From: Actinoplanes sp. KI2
Lineage (GTDB): Bacteria; Actinomycetota; Actinomycetes; Mycobacteriales; Micromonosporaceae
Assembly: GCF_025630775.1 (NCBI RefSeq)
Contig: NZ_JAOSZE010000006.1
Location: forward strand, 124,001-188,000
DNA length: 64,000 bases
Reading direction: 5' to 3'
Shown: positions 8,748 through 17,558 of the stretch, in pieces
Layout: each line of letters begins with the position of its first letter
Numbering within the stretch: the stretch's first letter is position 1
Translations under genes and position numbers: made by a program
Notes under the pieces: generated by a model
Databases searched by the model: none
What the model saw: only the letters and a program-made list of their open reading frames with translations
Told to the model about the DNA's origin: nothing

Positions 8748-10775
8748 CAGGCGTGCGCCCAGGACCCGGGTGAGGGCCAGGGCGTACGTCGTGGTCATGT
8801 GGTTGGAGTCGCGGTAGACCAGCAGGTTGCCGATCACGGCGGGGCAGACGTCGGTGCAGAACCACGCGGTGGGGTCGATCACGCCGGCGTACGACAGGAA
8901 GACCTCGCGCTGCTCCGGTCCGCGCACCGCGGAACGCAGGCTGCGGGTGCAGTTGCCGGCGTGGCCGGCGTTGGCCGGCGCGGCGAGGCATTCCGGCACC
9001 GATCCGCCCATGTACGGGGTGTCCGAGATCGCGACCACCCGGGAGCCGCCGGCGCGCAACTGGGCGAAGGTGCTGTCCCAGGCTGCCCGCCACTGCGCCC
9101 GCGGGTCGGCCGACGGGTGGGCGGGGCGGTAGTTGAAGCTCGACCCGACCACCACCAGCGCCGGGCGCAGCCGGGCGATCCGGGCCAGCGCCGAGCGGTG
9201 GTACGCGGTGCACTCGGTGTACTCCCGCTTCAGCGTGTCGTGCCAGAGCGGCAGGTCCGCGGCCGAGCAGGAGCTCTTGGTCATTTCGACGAGCCGCCAG
9301 CGCCGCTGGACGGCGAGCTGTTGCAGGGCCGGGAACCACTGCGCGGCGTGCGAGTCGCCGTACAGGACGACGGTCCGGGCGCCGGCCGGGTCGCCGTAGA
9401 CGCAGCCCTCGGGCGGGGTGGTCGCCGGCACGTCGGCGTGGCAGCCGTCGGTCCACACCCGGGGGCGGTCGCGGGCGGCCCGAGCGAGCGGCGGGGCGAG
9501 GTTGCCGGGCAGCGGGCCCATGGTGCGGCTCGCCTCGATCGCGGCGGTCAGCTCCTGCTCCGGCCGCTCGGCGGTGGCCAGGGCGACGCGCAGGTCGGCA
9601 AGGCGGGCGCCGGTCGGCACCGCGTGCGGCAGCAGCACCAGGCCGACCGCGACCGCTGCCACCGTGCCGGAGAGCGCGGCGCCCAGGGCCAGGCCGCCGC
9701 GCGCCCGGCGCCAGCGATGGCGGCGCAGCGGGCTCTCCACCCAGCGATAGGAGGCCGCGGCCAGGCCGAGCGCCAGCAGCGCCTTCAGCCCGCCGTTGCC
9801 GATCGGCAGGATCAGCAGGACCGGCCAGTGCCAGAGGTACCAGCCGTAGGAGAGCCGGCCGACCGTCTGCATCGGACGGATCTCGAGCAGCCGGTTGCCG
9901 CCCGCGGCGATCACCGCGACCGCGCCGGCCACCGGCAGCAGCGCGCGCCATCCGGGGTACGCGGTGGCATCGTCGAACCACAGCGCCGCCGCCACGATCG
10001 CGGCGAGCCCGGCCCAGCCGTACGCCGGCACCGGTTTTTTGATCCTCTTGATGCCGAGCGCCAGCAGCGCGCCGGCGCCCAGCTCCCAGGCCCGGGTGTG
10101 CGGGCCGAAGTAGGCCCACGGCGCCGAGCGCGCGGTCTCGGTGACGCTCAGCACGAAGGACGCGACCACCAGCACGCCGAGCACCGCGGCGAGCGGGCGC
10201 CGACGCTGCCACAGGTACGCGGCGGCCAGGATCAGCAGCGGCCAGGCCAGGTAGAACTGCTCCTCGACGGCGAGCGACCAGAAGTGCTGGAACGGCGAGG
10301 GCGGCCGGTCGGCACTCAGGTAGTCGGTGCCGATCGCGGCGAAGCGCAGGTTCGCGACGTAGGTGGCGGCCGACAGGGCGTCCTTGCAGTATTCGGCGAG
10401 CCGCACCGCCGGGAGCAGGAAGCGGGCCGCGACCAGGGTGCTGACCAGCACCACGGCGGCGGCCGGCAGCAGGCGGACGGCCCGCCGGCAGTAGAAGCGG
10501 GCCACCGAGATCCGGCCGGTTCGCTCGGCCTCGCGCAGCAGCAGCGAGGTGATCAGGAAGCCGGAGATGACGAAGAACACGTCGACGCCGACGTAGCCGC
10601 CGGCCAGTCCGGCGACGCCCGCGTGGGCCGCCACCACGAGCAGCACGGCCACCGCCCGCAGGCCCTCGATGTCGGGCCGGAAGGTGCCCTCGCCGGGCCG
10701 GAACGGAACGGGCAGCGGGTCGCGCTGACTGGGCAGCCGACGAGCGGTCGAGTCCAGGGCGGCTACGTTGCGCAC
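8736..10775 (-). CDS. Acyltransferase 3 / SGNH fusion, O-acetylase of surface polysaccharide (OafA-like)
   Basis: About 679 residues from GTG 10775; an upstream ATG at 10856 would give 706 but would overlap the divergent gene's start, so the later start is preferred. The N-terminal ~380 residues are the acyltransferase-3 membrane domain (RPDIEGLRAVAVLL near residue 32, then GVDVFFVISGFLIT). The C-terminal half is an SGNH hydrolase-like domain with YGDSHAAQW (~466) and the late DSNHMT (~657). Such fusions move acetyl groups across the membrane and place them on exported glycans. It sits between the two membrane-protein copies and is transcribed oppositely to its neighbours, so O-acylation may be separately controlled. 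Confidence 0.88.
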   Translation of the reverse strand: MRNVAALDSTARRLPSQRDPLPVPFRPGEGTFRPDIEGLRAVAVLLVVAAHAGVAGLAGGYVGVDVFFVISGFLITSLLLREAERTGRISVARFYCRRAVRLLPAAAVVLVSTLVAARFLLPAVRLAEYCKDALSAATYVANLRFAAIGTDYLSADRPPSPFQHFWSLAVEEQFYLAWPLLILAAAYLWQRRRPLAAVLGVLVVASFVLSVTETARSAPWAYFGPHTRAWELGAGALLALGIKRIKKPVPAYGWAGLAAIVAAALWFDDATAYPGWRALLPVAGAVAVIAAGGNRLLEIRPMQTVGRLSYGWYLWHWPVLLILPIGNGGLKALLALGLAAASYRWVESPLRRHRWRRARGGLALGAALSGTVAAVAVGLVLLPHAVPTGARLADLRVALATAERPEQELTAAIEASRTMGPLPGNLAPPLARAARDRPRVWTDGCHADVPATTPPEGCVYGDPAGARTVVLYGDSHAAQWFPALQQLAVQRRWRLVEMTKSSCSAADLPLWHDTLKREYTECTAYHRSALARIARLRPALVVVGSSFNYRPAHPSADPRAQWRAAWDSTFAQLRAGGSRVVAISDTPYMGGSVPECLAAPANAGHAGNCTRSLRSAVRGPEQREVFLSYAGVIDPTAWFCTDVCPAVIGNLLVYRDSNHMTTTYALALTRVLGARLSTK

Positions 10776-10828
10776 GCCCGACCAACGCTCGTTCGCAACT
10801 TTGGACTCGGTGCGGTCGTTCCTCTTTC

Positions 10829-12355
10829 GTGACCGCCGAGATCGTGGAAGTGCCACATCAAGCCGGATCGACGGCCGTCCGCGAGCCTGCTGCCCCGGCC
10901 GTGCACCGGCCGTGGCGGGCGCTGCTGCGGCGGTGCCTGCTGGCCCCGCTGGTGGTGCTCGCGCCGCTGGTCACGCTCACCTTCTCGGCCGACCACCGGT
11001 TCAACGTCTACAACAACGGCGGCCAGTACGCGACGCACCCCTGGCGGCTGTTCGAAACGGCCGTGGCCACGGTTCCGCCGTATCTCGCCCTCGGCAACTT
11101 CCGTCCGCTCGGCCGGATGCTGGAGTGGTCGCTCGACGTGGCCGCGTTCGCACTGACCGCGCTGTTCGGCGTGCCGGCCACGATCGGTCTGCGGGTCATC
11201 TCGTTCGTGGCCGCGATCCTGCTGACCCTGGCGGCCGTGGCGTTCGCCGAGGCGGTGGTCGCCCGGCGGCGCCGGCTGTTCGCCGGGTCGCCGTCGGTGA
11301 CCGCCGCGCTGCTGCCGTTCGCGGTCGCGGCCGGGTTGGTGGCGGCGGGCTGGCTGAGCACCACCGTGCTGTTCGGCGGGCTCTACCTGACCACCAGCGC
11401 GCTCGTGCTCGGCGTCGCGGCCTGGGCCTGCCGGGCGCGCCGGGCCGGGGTGCTCGTCGTGCTGGTGGGGGCCGGGCTGGCCGCCTTCAACGAGCTTGCC
11501 TGCCTGGCGGTGCCGCTCGCGACCGTCGCGGTGCTGCTGCGCGGCCGGGTCGTGCTCGGGCTCGACTGGCGGCGGGTGCTGCGCGGGACGCCGGCCCGGT
11601 TCGCGGGCCTGCTCTGGGTCGGCTTCCTGCCGGTCTTCGTGCCGGTCCGCCTGATCATCCGGCAGCGGTGCGCGAGCGGCGGGTGCTACGTGGGCTCGGA
11701 CATCGCGTACGGGGGAGCGGCCGCGGCCCTGCCCGGCCGGATGCTCTCCTGGCTGCCGCCGCTGATGTGGCCGCGGGCCGCCGGCGGCGAGTTCCCGCAC
11801 CTGGCCGCCGCCGTCCCGGCGATGGCCCTGATCGCGCTGGCCGTGCTGGCCTGGCGGGCGCTGCGCGGGCTGCGGTCGCTGCCCACCCTCGACGGCCGGC
11901 AGTCGGCCGCGCTGGCCGGCGTGGCGGTCGCTCTGCTGGTGCTGGCCGGTGCGCTGGCCGCGCTCAGCGCCGACGCGCAGCGCCTGCCGGTCGGCGGCGG
12001 CTGGCGCGACAGCGGGCTCACCACGGTGGCCGGGAGCGTGCTCGTGCTTGCCCTGTGGCGGCGCTTCGTCGTGGTGTTGCTGGTTCTGCTGGTGGTCGCC
12101 GGAACCATCTCGGCGGCGGCCAACAAGGACTTCCGGGACGCCTCCGCCGGCGGACGGTTCCCGTACCTCTACGACCGGATCGCGCAGGAGGTGGCCGGCT
12201 TCGACCGGACGCCGGCCGGCGACGCCCGCCGCTGCGCCCTGCGCGCCGCCTTCAAGAAGGTGAACTTCTCTAATGTGGAGCGTTTCGACGTGAGTCTCGA
12301 TCGGGCCACCCGGCTGCTGGACGGCCGCCGCTTCTGCAGCCGGGCGCCGCGATGA
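10829..12355 (+). CDS. Polytopic membrane protein, second copy (possible GT-C-like)
   Basis: A 508-residue paralogue of the protein at 2491-4062, with about ten hydrophobic segments. Shared landmarks are ADHRFNVYNNGG after TM1, LGNFRPLGRMLE, a mid-loop Cys pair (CASGGC), and the C-terminal tail with QEVAGFDRTPAGDARRCAL and a final FCSR. Start GTG 10829 lies 53 bases from the preferred start of the divergent acyltransferase. Its stop overlaps the next start as ATGA (12352-12355), so it forms an operon with the GtrB/GtrA-like pair. A role in polymerising or transferring sugar from polyprenyl-phosphate carriers outside the membrane fits the neighbours but is inference. Confidence 0.83.
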   Translation: MTAEIVEVPHQAGSTAVREPAAPAVHRPWRALLRRCLLAPLVVLAPLVTLTFSADHRFNVYNNGGQYATHPWRLFETAVATVPPYLALGNFRPLGRMLEWSLDVAAFALTALFGVPATIGLRVISFVAAILLTLAAVAFAEAVVARRRRLFAGSPSVTAALLPFAVAAGLVAAGWLSTTVLFGGLYLTTSALVLGVAAWACRARRAGVLVVLVGAGLAAFNELACLAVPLATVAVLLRGRVVLGLDWRRVLRGTPARFAGLLWVGFLPVFVPVRLIIRQRCASGGCYVGSDIAYGGAAAALPGRMLSWLPPLMWPRAAGGEFPHLAAAVPAMALIALAVLAWRALRGLRSLPTLDGRQSAALAGVAVALLVLAGALAALSADAQRLPVGGGWRDSGLTTVAGSVLVLALWRRFVVVLLVLLVVAGTISAAANKDFRDASAGGRFPYLYDRIAQEVAGFDRTPAGDARRCALRAAFKKVNFSNVERFDVSLDRATRLLDGRRFCSRAPR

Positions 12356-13317
12356 GCCCGCTGGTGTCGGTGGTCGCGCCGATCTACAACGAGGGCCCGG
12401 GCGTCGACCGCTTCGTGCACCGGCTCGGCCAGGTGCTCGGCGAGGCCGGGCTGCGGTACGAGCTGGTGCTGGTCGACGACGGCTCGGCGGACGACTCGTG
12501 GGTCCGGATCGTCCAGCACACGCTCGCCGACGACCGGGTCCGCGGCATCCAGCTGTCGCGCAACTTCGGCAAGGAGCCGGCCGTGCTGGCCGGGCTCGAG
12601 CACGCGGCCGGCGACGTGGTCGTGGTCATCGACTCCGACCTGCAGCACCCGCCGTCGGCCATCCCGGCCATGGTGCAGCGCTGGCGGGACGGCGCGCACG
12701 TGGTCGAGGCGGTCAAGCGCAACCGGACCGGGCAGGGCCTGATCGGCCGGCTCGGCGGCCGGCTGTTCAACCGGGCCTTCACCGGGCTCACCAAGGTGGA
12801 TCTGGTCAACGCCACCGACTTCCGGCTGCTCAGCCGCCCGGCGCTGGACGCGTTGCTGCTGCTGCCCGAGCACTCGTCGTTCTTCCGGGGCACGTCGAGC
12901 TGGATCGGCTTCCGGCGGACCACCGTGGAGGTGGACATCGACCAGCGGGAGGGCGGGGCGTCCCGGTGGACGTTCGGCGCGCTGTTCCGGCTCGCGGTCA
13001 ACGGCCTCACCTCGTTCACCTCGGCGCCGCTGCACCTGGTGACGCTGGTCGGGCTGGCCTTCGCCGGGTTCTCGGTGCTGCTCGGGGCGCAGACGCTGAT
13101 CCGCTGGGTGCGTGGCGGCTCGCTGGCCGGCTTCCCCACCGTGATCCTGGTGCTGCTGGTGATGGGCACGTTCGTGCTGCTCGGGCTGGGCGTGATCGGC
13201 GAGTACCTGGCCCGCATCCACGAGGAGGTCCGGGGCCGGCCGCGCTACCTGGTGCAGGAGAAGTCGGCCCGGGCGGTGGCTGAGGTTCCCGAACAGCTGG
13301 TCGCGGACCGCAAGTGA
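12352..13317 (+). CDS. GT2 polyprenyl-phosphate glycosyltransferase (GtrB/DPM type)
   Basis: A 321-residue GT-A enzyme. Visible motifs: SVVAPIYNEG at the start, VDDGSADDSW, LSRNFGKEPA, the metal-binding DSDLQHPP, and the acceptor-side DFRLLSRPA. Two C-terminal TM helices (residues ~228-285) end in GEYLARIHEEVRGRPRYLV, the usual tail of this family. It should transfer a hexose from a nucleotide sugar to undecaprenyl or decaprenyl phosphate on the inner leaflet. It overlaps the upstream membrane-protein gene by four bases and the GtrA gene downstream by four, giving the classic GtrB-GtrA pairing next to a candidate outer-leaflet transferase. Confidence 0.92.
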   Translation: MSPLVSVVAPIYNEGPGVDRFVHRLGQVLGEAGLRYELVLVDDGSADDSWVRIVQHTLADDRVRGIQLSRNFGKEPAVLAGLEHAAGDVVVVIDSDLQHPPSAIPAMVQRWRDGAHVVEAVKRNRTGQGLIGRLGGRLFNRAFTGLTKVDLVNATDFRLLSRPALDALLLLPEHSSFFRGTSSWIGFRRTTVEVDIDQREGGASRWTFGALFRLAVNGLTSFTSAPLHLVTLVGLAFAGFSVLLGAQTLIRWVRGGSLAGFPTVILVLLVMGTFVLLGLGVIGEYLARIHEEVRGRPRYLVQEKSARAVAEVPEQLVADRK

Positions 13318-13748
13318 CCTTCGTGCGGGAGGCCGCGCTGTCCCGGATCGCTCGCCTGCTCCGCTACGCGGTCAGCGGCGGCGCCAGCGCCTGCACCCAC
13401 TTCGGCGTCGGCCTGGCGCTGACCGAGGGCCTGCGCGTCCGCCCGGTCGCGGCCTCCACCGCCGGCTTCGTGGCGAGCATCGTCGTCTCTTACGTTCTGC
13501 AGCACGCCTGGGTGTTCCGCTCGGCCGCCGGTCACGCCGTGGCCGGGACCAGGTTCCTCGCCGTGACGGCGGCCGCCTTCGCGCTCAACACGATCGTGCT
13601 CGGGGCCGGCACCGAGGTGCTGCACGCGCCCTATCCGATCGTGCAGGCGGTCGCGCTGCTCGCCATCCCGGTCCTGAACTACTCGCTGAATTCCCGCTGG
13701 ACCTTTCGTCCGGCGCCCGATCATCGCCCGCTCGAGACCGAACGTTAG
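13314..13748 (+). CDS. GtrA-family membrane protein
   Basis: A 144-residue protein with four TM helices, carrying GtrA landmarks: LLRYAVSGGASA near the start, FVASIVVSYVLQHAWVF in the middle, and the C-terminal LNYSLNSRWTFR. GtrA proteins are thought to help move polyprenyl-phosphate-linked sugars across the membrane. The GTG start overlaps the GtrB stop as GTGA, so translation is coupled. It is the last gene of the plus-strand run and is followed at once by a hairpin. Confidence 0.9.
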   Translation: MTFVREAALSRIARLLRYAVSGGASACTHFGVGLALTEGLRVRPVAASTAGFVASIVVSYVLQHAWVFRSAAGHAVAGTRFLAVTAAAFALNTIVLGAGTEVLHAPYPIVQAVALLAIPVLNYSLNSRWTFRPAPDHRPLETER

Positions 13749-13751
13749 CGG

Positions 13752-13785
13752 CCCTCCCCGCCGCGGTGAGCGGCGGCAGCGAGGG
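13752..13785 (+). terminator. Hairpin terminator after gtrA-like gene
   Basis: CCGCCGC (13758-13764) pairs with GCGGCGG (13770-13776) around a 5-base loop, and outer CCCTC/GAGGG arms extend it. It begins four bases after the stop codon and has no T-run. In the rest of the 190-base gap, CCGCC-TTGGTA-GGCGG (13868-13883) may end the convergent dehydrogenase transcript. Confidence 0.55.
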
Positions 13786-13938
13786 TGACCGGGTGCCTGG
13801 CTCGGCCCGCCCTCGTTGCAGCTCAGCCCGGATGGTGGCGGCACCGGGTCGGGACGGCAGCCAGGCCGCCTTGGTAGGCGGGGACCCGGCTCAGCCTCGT
13901 ACGGGCAAATGAACTTGAACTGGAAGTTGACGGCCGGG

Positions 13939-15201
13939 CTAGAGACGATGCGCTTCGCGGGCCGTGGTGACGCCGCGGGTGTCGAAGAAGCGCTTCGCGA
14001 TCCGGGCCAGGTGGTCGGCGTCGTACTCGCGGTGCTGCTGCACCAGGATCACCAGGTCGGCCGAGGCGACCGCGCCCTCCAGGTCTTCGGTGCGGGCCAC
14101 CTCGACGTCGTCGACGGACCAGGACGTCACGTGCGGGTCGTGGTAGAGCACGGTCGCGCCGAGCTGGGCCAGCTGGCGGGCCAGCGGGGTGGCCGGCGAC
14201 TCCCGCTGGTCGGCGATGTTCGCCTTGTAGGTGACGCCGAGCAGCAGCACCGTGGCGCCGTGCACGGCGTGGCCGTCGGCGTTCAGGAGGTTCTGCGCAC
14301 GCCGGGCGACGTAGCTCGGCATGGTCGCGTTGATCTCCTGGGCCAGCTCCACGAAGCGGAACGGGTAGCCGAGCTTGCTGCGGACGTTGTGGGACAGGTA
14401 GTTGGGGTCGATCGGGATGCAGTGCCCGCCGACGCCGGGGCCGGGGTAGAAGGCCTGGAACCCGAACGGCTTGGTCGAGGCGGCGCGGATCACGTCCCAC
14501 AGGTCGATGTTCAGCTCGTGGCAGAACCGCGCCATCTCGTTGACCAGCGCGATGTTGACGTGCCGGTAGGTGTTCTCCAGCAGCTTCGCGGTCTCCGCCT
14601 CACGGGTGCCCCGGGCGCGGACCACGGTGTCGATGAACCGGCCGTAGAAGGCGGCCGCATGGTCGGCGCAGCCGCTGGTGTAGCCGCCGACCACCTTCGG
14701 AGTGTTCTGCGCGCCGAACCGCTCGTTGCCCGGGTCGATGCGCTCGGGCGAGAAGGCCAGGTGGAAGTCGATGCCGGCGGTCATCCCGGAGAGCGTCTCC
14801 AGCAGCGGCCGGACCACCTCGTCGGTGGTGCCGGGGTAGGTGGTCGACTCCAGCACGACCAGCATGCCGGGGCGCAGGTTGCGGCCGATCGCCTCGGTGG
14901 CGCCGATCACCGCGCTCAGGTCCGGGCCGTCGCCCTCGGCGAGCGGGGTGGGCACGCAGATGACCGCGGTCTCGGCGGTCGCGATCTGCGCTTCGTCGGT
15001 CGTGGTGCGGAAGCCGCCGGCCACCATCGCGGCCACGTCGGCGTCGCTGAGGTCGTCGACGTGCGAACGGCCGGCGGCCAGCGAGCCGACCACCCCGGGG
15101 TTGACGTCGAAGCCCAGCACGCTCATGCCGACCCGGGTGGCTTGCTGTGCGAGCGGAAGCCCGACGTACCCGAGGCCCAGCACTACAACATCAAAACTCA
15201 C
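13939..15201 (-). CDS. UDP-sugar 6-dehydrogenase (UDP-GlcNAc/ManNAc dehydrogenase type)
   Basis: A 420-residue nucleotide-sugar dehydrogenase. The NAD-binding GLGYVGLPLA is at residues ~9-18, the substrate region has ESTTYPGTTDEV and FSPERIDPGNE, and the catalytic cysteine is in GVGGHCIPIDP (~residue 253). YKANIADQRESPA belongs to the UDP-binding C-terminal domain. The overall pattern is closer to WecC/WbpA-type UDP-HexNAc dehydrogenases than to UDP-glucose dehydrogenase. It would make a UDP-hexosaminuronic acid, giving an acidic surface polymer. Start GTG 15201 has GAGAGGA six bases upstream. It follows the Stealth gene on the same strand with a 54-base gap. Confidence 0.85.
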   Translation of the reverse strand: MSFDVVVLGLGYVGLPLAQQATRVGMSVLGFDVNPGVVGSLAAGRSHVDDLSDADVAAMVAGGFRTTTDEAQIATAETAVICVPTPLAEGDGPDLSAVIGATEAIGRNLRPGMLVVLESTTYPGTTDEVVRPLLETLSGMTAGIDFHLAFSPERIDPGNERFGAQNTPKVVGGYTSGCADHAAAFYGRFIDTVVRARGTREAETAKLLENTYRHVNIALVNEMARFCHELNIDLWDVIRAASTKPFGFQAFYPGPGVGGHCIPIDPNYLSHNVRSKLGYPFRFVELAQEINATMPSYVARRAQNLLNADGHAVHGATVLLLGVTYKANIADQRESPATPLARQLAQLGATVLYHDPHVTSWSVDDVEVARTEDLEGAVASADLVILVQQHREYDADHLARIAKRFFDTRGVTTAREAHRL

Positions 15202-15255
15202 GAAAAATCCTCTCGAAAGGTACAGGAGATGGCCGGCTTCGGGGCGGGCTGTGCG

Positions 15256-17073
15256 TCAGGCGCGCGTGGCGTCGGGGGTGGACGGCTGGGCCGGCAGCGG
15301 GATGTCCGGGTGCGCCGGGGCCGGGCGGGGCGTGCTCTGCCGCCCGACCACCGGCGTACCCGTCGCCGGTCTTGCCGAGCGCGGCGTGATCAGCTCGTAC
15401 GGGGAGGGGAACGGCAGGAAGGCGGGCAGGAACTCGGCCAGCAGCACCGCCTGCTCCCGGGCCGCCTCGGCCGACGAGTCGGTGTCGTTCAGGCAGAACG
15501 CGTCCATGTGCCGGTCGTGCAGCACCCGCGCCAGCCGCATCGGCGTCGCCGGGTCGGCCAAATCGGTGTACATGTACTTGATATCGCCGGGCGCGGCCCG
15601 TCCGGTCAGGTACGCGTAGTACTGCTGCAGCGACGACAGCAGCGAGATGTCGTCGGGGTGCCGGAACTGATGGCTCGCCGTGGCGGTCACCTGCTCGGTG
15701 AAGCGCAGCTCGATCTCGGCCAGCACGCTGCGCCGCGACGGGTGCGGGGTGTGCTTCATCTTGCGGGTCAGCACCCGGCCGAAGGCCTGCTGGATGAGCC
15801 GCCGATTGTTCTTGCCGGCCGAGTTCGCCGGCGGGTCGGTGGGCTGCCGGGGCGCCGAGTCGACCAGCGCGCCGGAGGGGAAGAACCGGGTCAGCCCGCC
15901 CGGCGTGAAGAACATCTCCGGCGGCGCCGGCCGGGCCAGGAAGACGTCGTCGTTGAGGTAGAGGAAGTGCTCGGACAGCCCCGGGATCCGGTGCAGCCGC
16001 GACTCGATGGCCTGCGAGTTGAAGGTCGGCAGCCGGCCGGTGTCGCCGAAGATCTCCCGATGGCTCACCACGGTCAGGTCCGGCCGGGTGGTGTCCAGCC
16101 AGTCCGGCACCTGGTCGGCGGTGACCAGGAAGATGTGCCGCACCCAGGGCGCGAAGGCGTGCAGCGCGCGCAGCGAGTAGCGCAGCTCGTCCCGGGAGGC
16201 GAACCGGGAGTCGTTGGCGGACTGCTCGCTGACCTCGGCGACCCAGCCGTTCTCGCGCAGCGCGGCGGCCTTGCGCTCGCGCCAGACCGGATCGCCGCCG
16301 TCCACCCAGGTGTAGACCACGTCGATCGGGAATGCGACCCGATCGGGGCTGACCATCGTGAAGATCTCATAGGTGCGGTACGAGGCCGGGTCGACCGGGG
16401 AGCTGAACGAGCCGAAGACCGACTCGGGCGCGTCCACGATCGGCTCGCCGGCCGGCACCACGTCGGCGACCGGGTTGCTGCGCGGCCCGACGAGATTGCC
16501 GTCCACGGTCTTCCAGAACTCGATCTCGCAGCCGTACTCCGGCCCGAACACGAGGGTGCCGCCCGGATCGGTCACCGGGCGGCTCAGCCGCAGCACCTCG
16601 GCCCGCCGGCGGGCGCTTCGCCCCGACCGGCCGGCCGGCCGCACCACTTCCAGCAGGGCGTCGTCGTTGGCGCTGAGCGTTTCGAGCAGGCCGATCACCT
16701 GCGGGCGGTCCTCTTCCCGGACGGCGACGGCCGAGCCGGTGAGCGAGTCGACCGGCACCCGGAACCACTCCAGATCCGCGGCCTGCAGGGCGGTGACGAT
16801 GCGGTCGAGGTTCTCCCGGCGTACGCCCGCCGGGGTTGCCCGGTCGGTCACCCGGGCCGTCACGCCGAGCCCACCACCCTTGAACGGGCCGAAGCGCGCC
16901 AGGCCGCCGGCCCGGCCCCGGCGCCCGGCCGCGTCGGCCAGCGGGACCAGCCGTCGTGCCGTGGCCAGCCGGCGCTCGGCCGGCAGATAGCGCAGCAGCT
17001 TGTGCTGCATCCCGGCCATCAGGCGGCGCCGCACCGGCCAGGGAGTGTGTCGCAGGATCCGCCGTAGGGGCAC
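15256..17073 (-). CDS. Stealth-family capsular polysaccharide sugar-phosphate transferase
   Basis: A 605-residue protein with all four Stealth conserved regions: IDVVYTWVDGGDPVW (CR1, ~residue 250), ELRYSLRALHAFAPWVRH through LPTFNSQAIESRLHRI and FLYLNDDVF (CR2, ~300-375), MKHTPHPSRRSVL (CR3, ~443), and HQFRHPDDISLLSSL (CR4, ~477). Residues 1-240 are a variable N-terminal domain. The family makes hexose-1-phosphate linkages in capsules and is related to GlcNAc-1-phosphotransferase. With the adjacent dehydrogenase it suggests a phosphodiester-linked acidic polymer. The start is ATG 17073. Confidence 0.9.
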   Translation of the reverse strand: MPLRRILRHTPWPVRRRLMAGMQHKLLRYLPAERRLATARRLVPLADAAGRRGRAGGLARFGPFKGGGLGVTARVTDRATPAGVRRENLDRIVTALQAADLEWFRVPVDSLTGSAVAVREEDRPQVIGLLETLSANDDALLEVVRPAGRSGRSARRRAEVLRLSRPVTDPGGTLVFGPEYGCEIEFWKTVDGNLVGPRSNPVADVVPAGEPIVDAPESVFGSFSSPVDPASYRTYEIFTMVSPDRVAFPIDVVYTWVDGGDPVWRERKAAALRENGWVAEVSEQSANDSRFASRDELRYSLRALHAFAPWVRHIFLVTADQVPDWLDTTRPDLTVVSHREIFGDTGRLPTFNSQAIESRLHRIPGLSEHFLYLNDDVFLARPAPPEMFFTPGGLTRFFPSGALVDSAPRQPTDPPANSAGKNNRRLIQQAFGRVLTRKMKHTPHPSRRSVLAEIELRFTEQVTATASHQFRHPDDISLLSSLQQYYAYLTGRAAPGDIKYMYTDLADPATPMRLARVLHDRHMDAFCLNDTDSSAEAAREQAVLLAEFLPAFLPFPSPYELITPRSARPATGTPVVGRQSTPRPAPAHPDIPLPAQPSTPDATRA

Positions 17074-17310
17074 GCCGTCGTCCTTCCGTCGGGTCCGCCG
17101 GGGTCTGTGACCCTCAACGGCGCTCGGGACTCCAGGTTGCGGTGTCGAGTGACGCCTGATAACGCCGGTATACGTCTTTTGGCGTCTGTGACGTGGGTAA
17201 ACGCGGGAGACCGACCCCTACGGGTGCGCTCAGGGTTACGGCGGATGGGCGTGGTTGCCGCATTGAGGCATGGTGGAGGTCGACGGTTTCGGACCCAGGG
17301 GGAGGACCCG
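17074..17310. other. Divergent intergenic region
   Basis: A 237-base gap between the Stealth gene and a small membrane-protein gene. GC content is lower than in the coding DNA around it (e.g. 17156-17190), as expected for promoters. The GGGGGAGGA ribosome binding site at 17298 belongs to the plus-strand gene. No clear operator or repeat was seen. Confidence 0.3.
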
Positions 17311-17541
17311 ATGGGCAAGGCTTTGGCGTTTCTGGTGGCTCTGATCGCCGGCGTGATCGTGGTCGGCTGGGTGGTCAGCTCGCTGATCGGGCCCGCCCTC
17401 TTCTACCTGATCGTGGGGGCGCTCGCGATCGCCGGCGGCTTCTACGTCTACGGCCGGGTCAAGAAGTCGATCGCCCCCGGCACCCGCACCCAGCGCCGCA
17501 TCGAGGCCGCCCAGAAGACCTACCGCATGCGCAACCGGTGA
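17311..17541 (+). CDS. Small membrane protein, function unknown
   Basis: A 76-residue protein from ATG 17311, chosen because GGGGGAGGA lies five bases upstream; a GTG at 17107 in the same frame would add 68 residues of uncharacteristic sequence. Two TM helices (residues ~4-24 and ~28-48) are followed by a basic cytoplasmic tail rich in Lys/Arg that ends in RMRNR. No family is recognised. It lies 82 bases before ffh, on the same strand. Confidence 0.7.
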   Translation: MGKALAFLVALIAGVIVVGWVVSSLIGPALFYLIVGALAIAGGFYVYGRVKKSIAPGTRTQRRIEAAQKTYRMRNR

Positions 17542-17558
17542 GCGTTCGCCCGTGCGGC

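Noticed and set aside
13816-17067. Very long plus-strand open frame (over 1000 codons) opposite the dehydrogenase and Stealth genes
   Set aside because: Composition is Gly/Arg/Gln/His-rich nonsense typical of an antisense frame in GC-rich DNA; both minus-strand genes are strongly supported by motifs.
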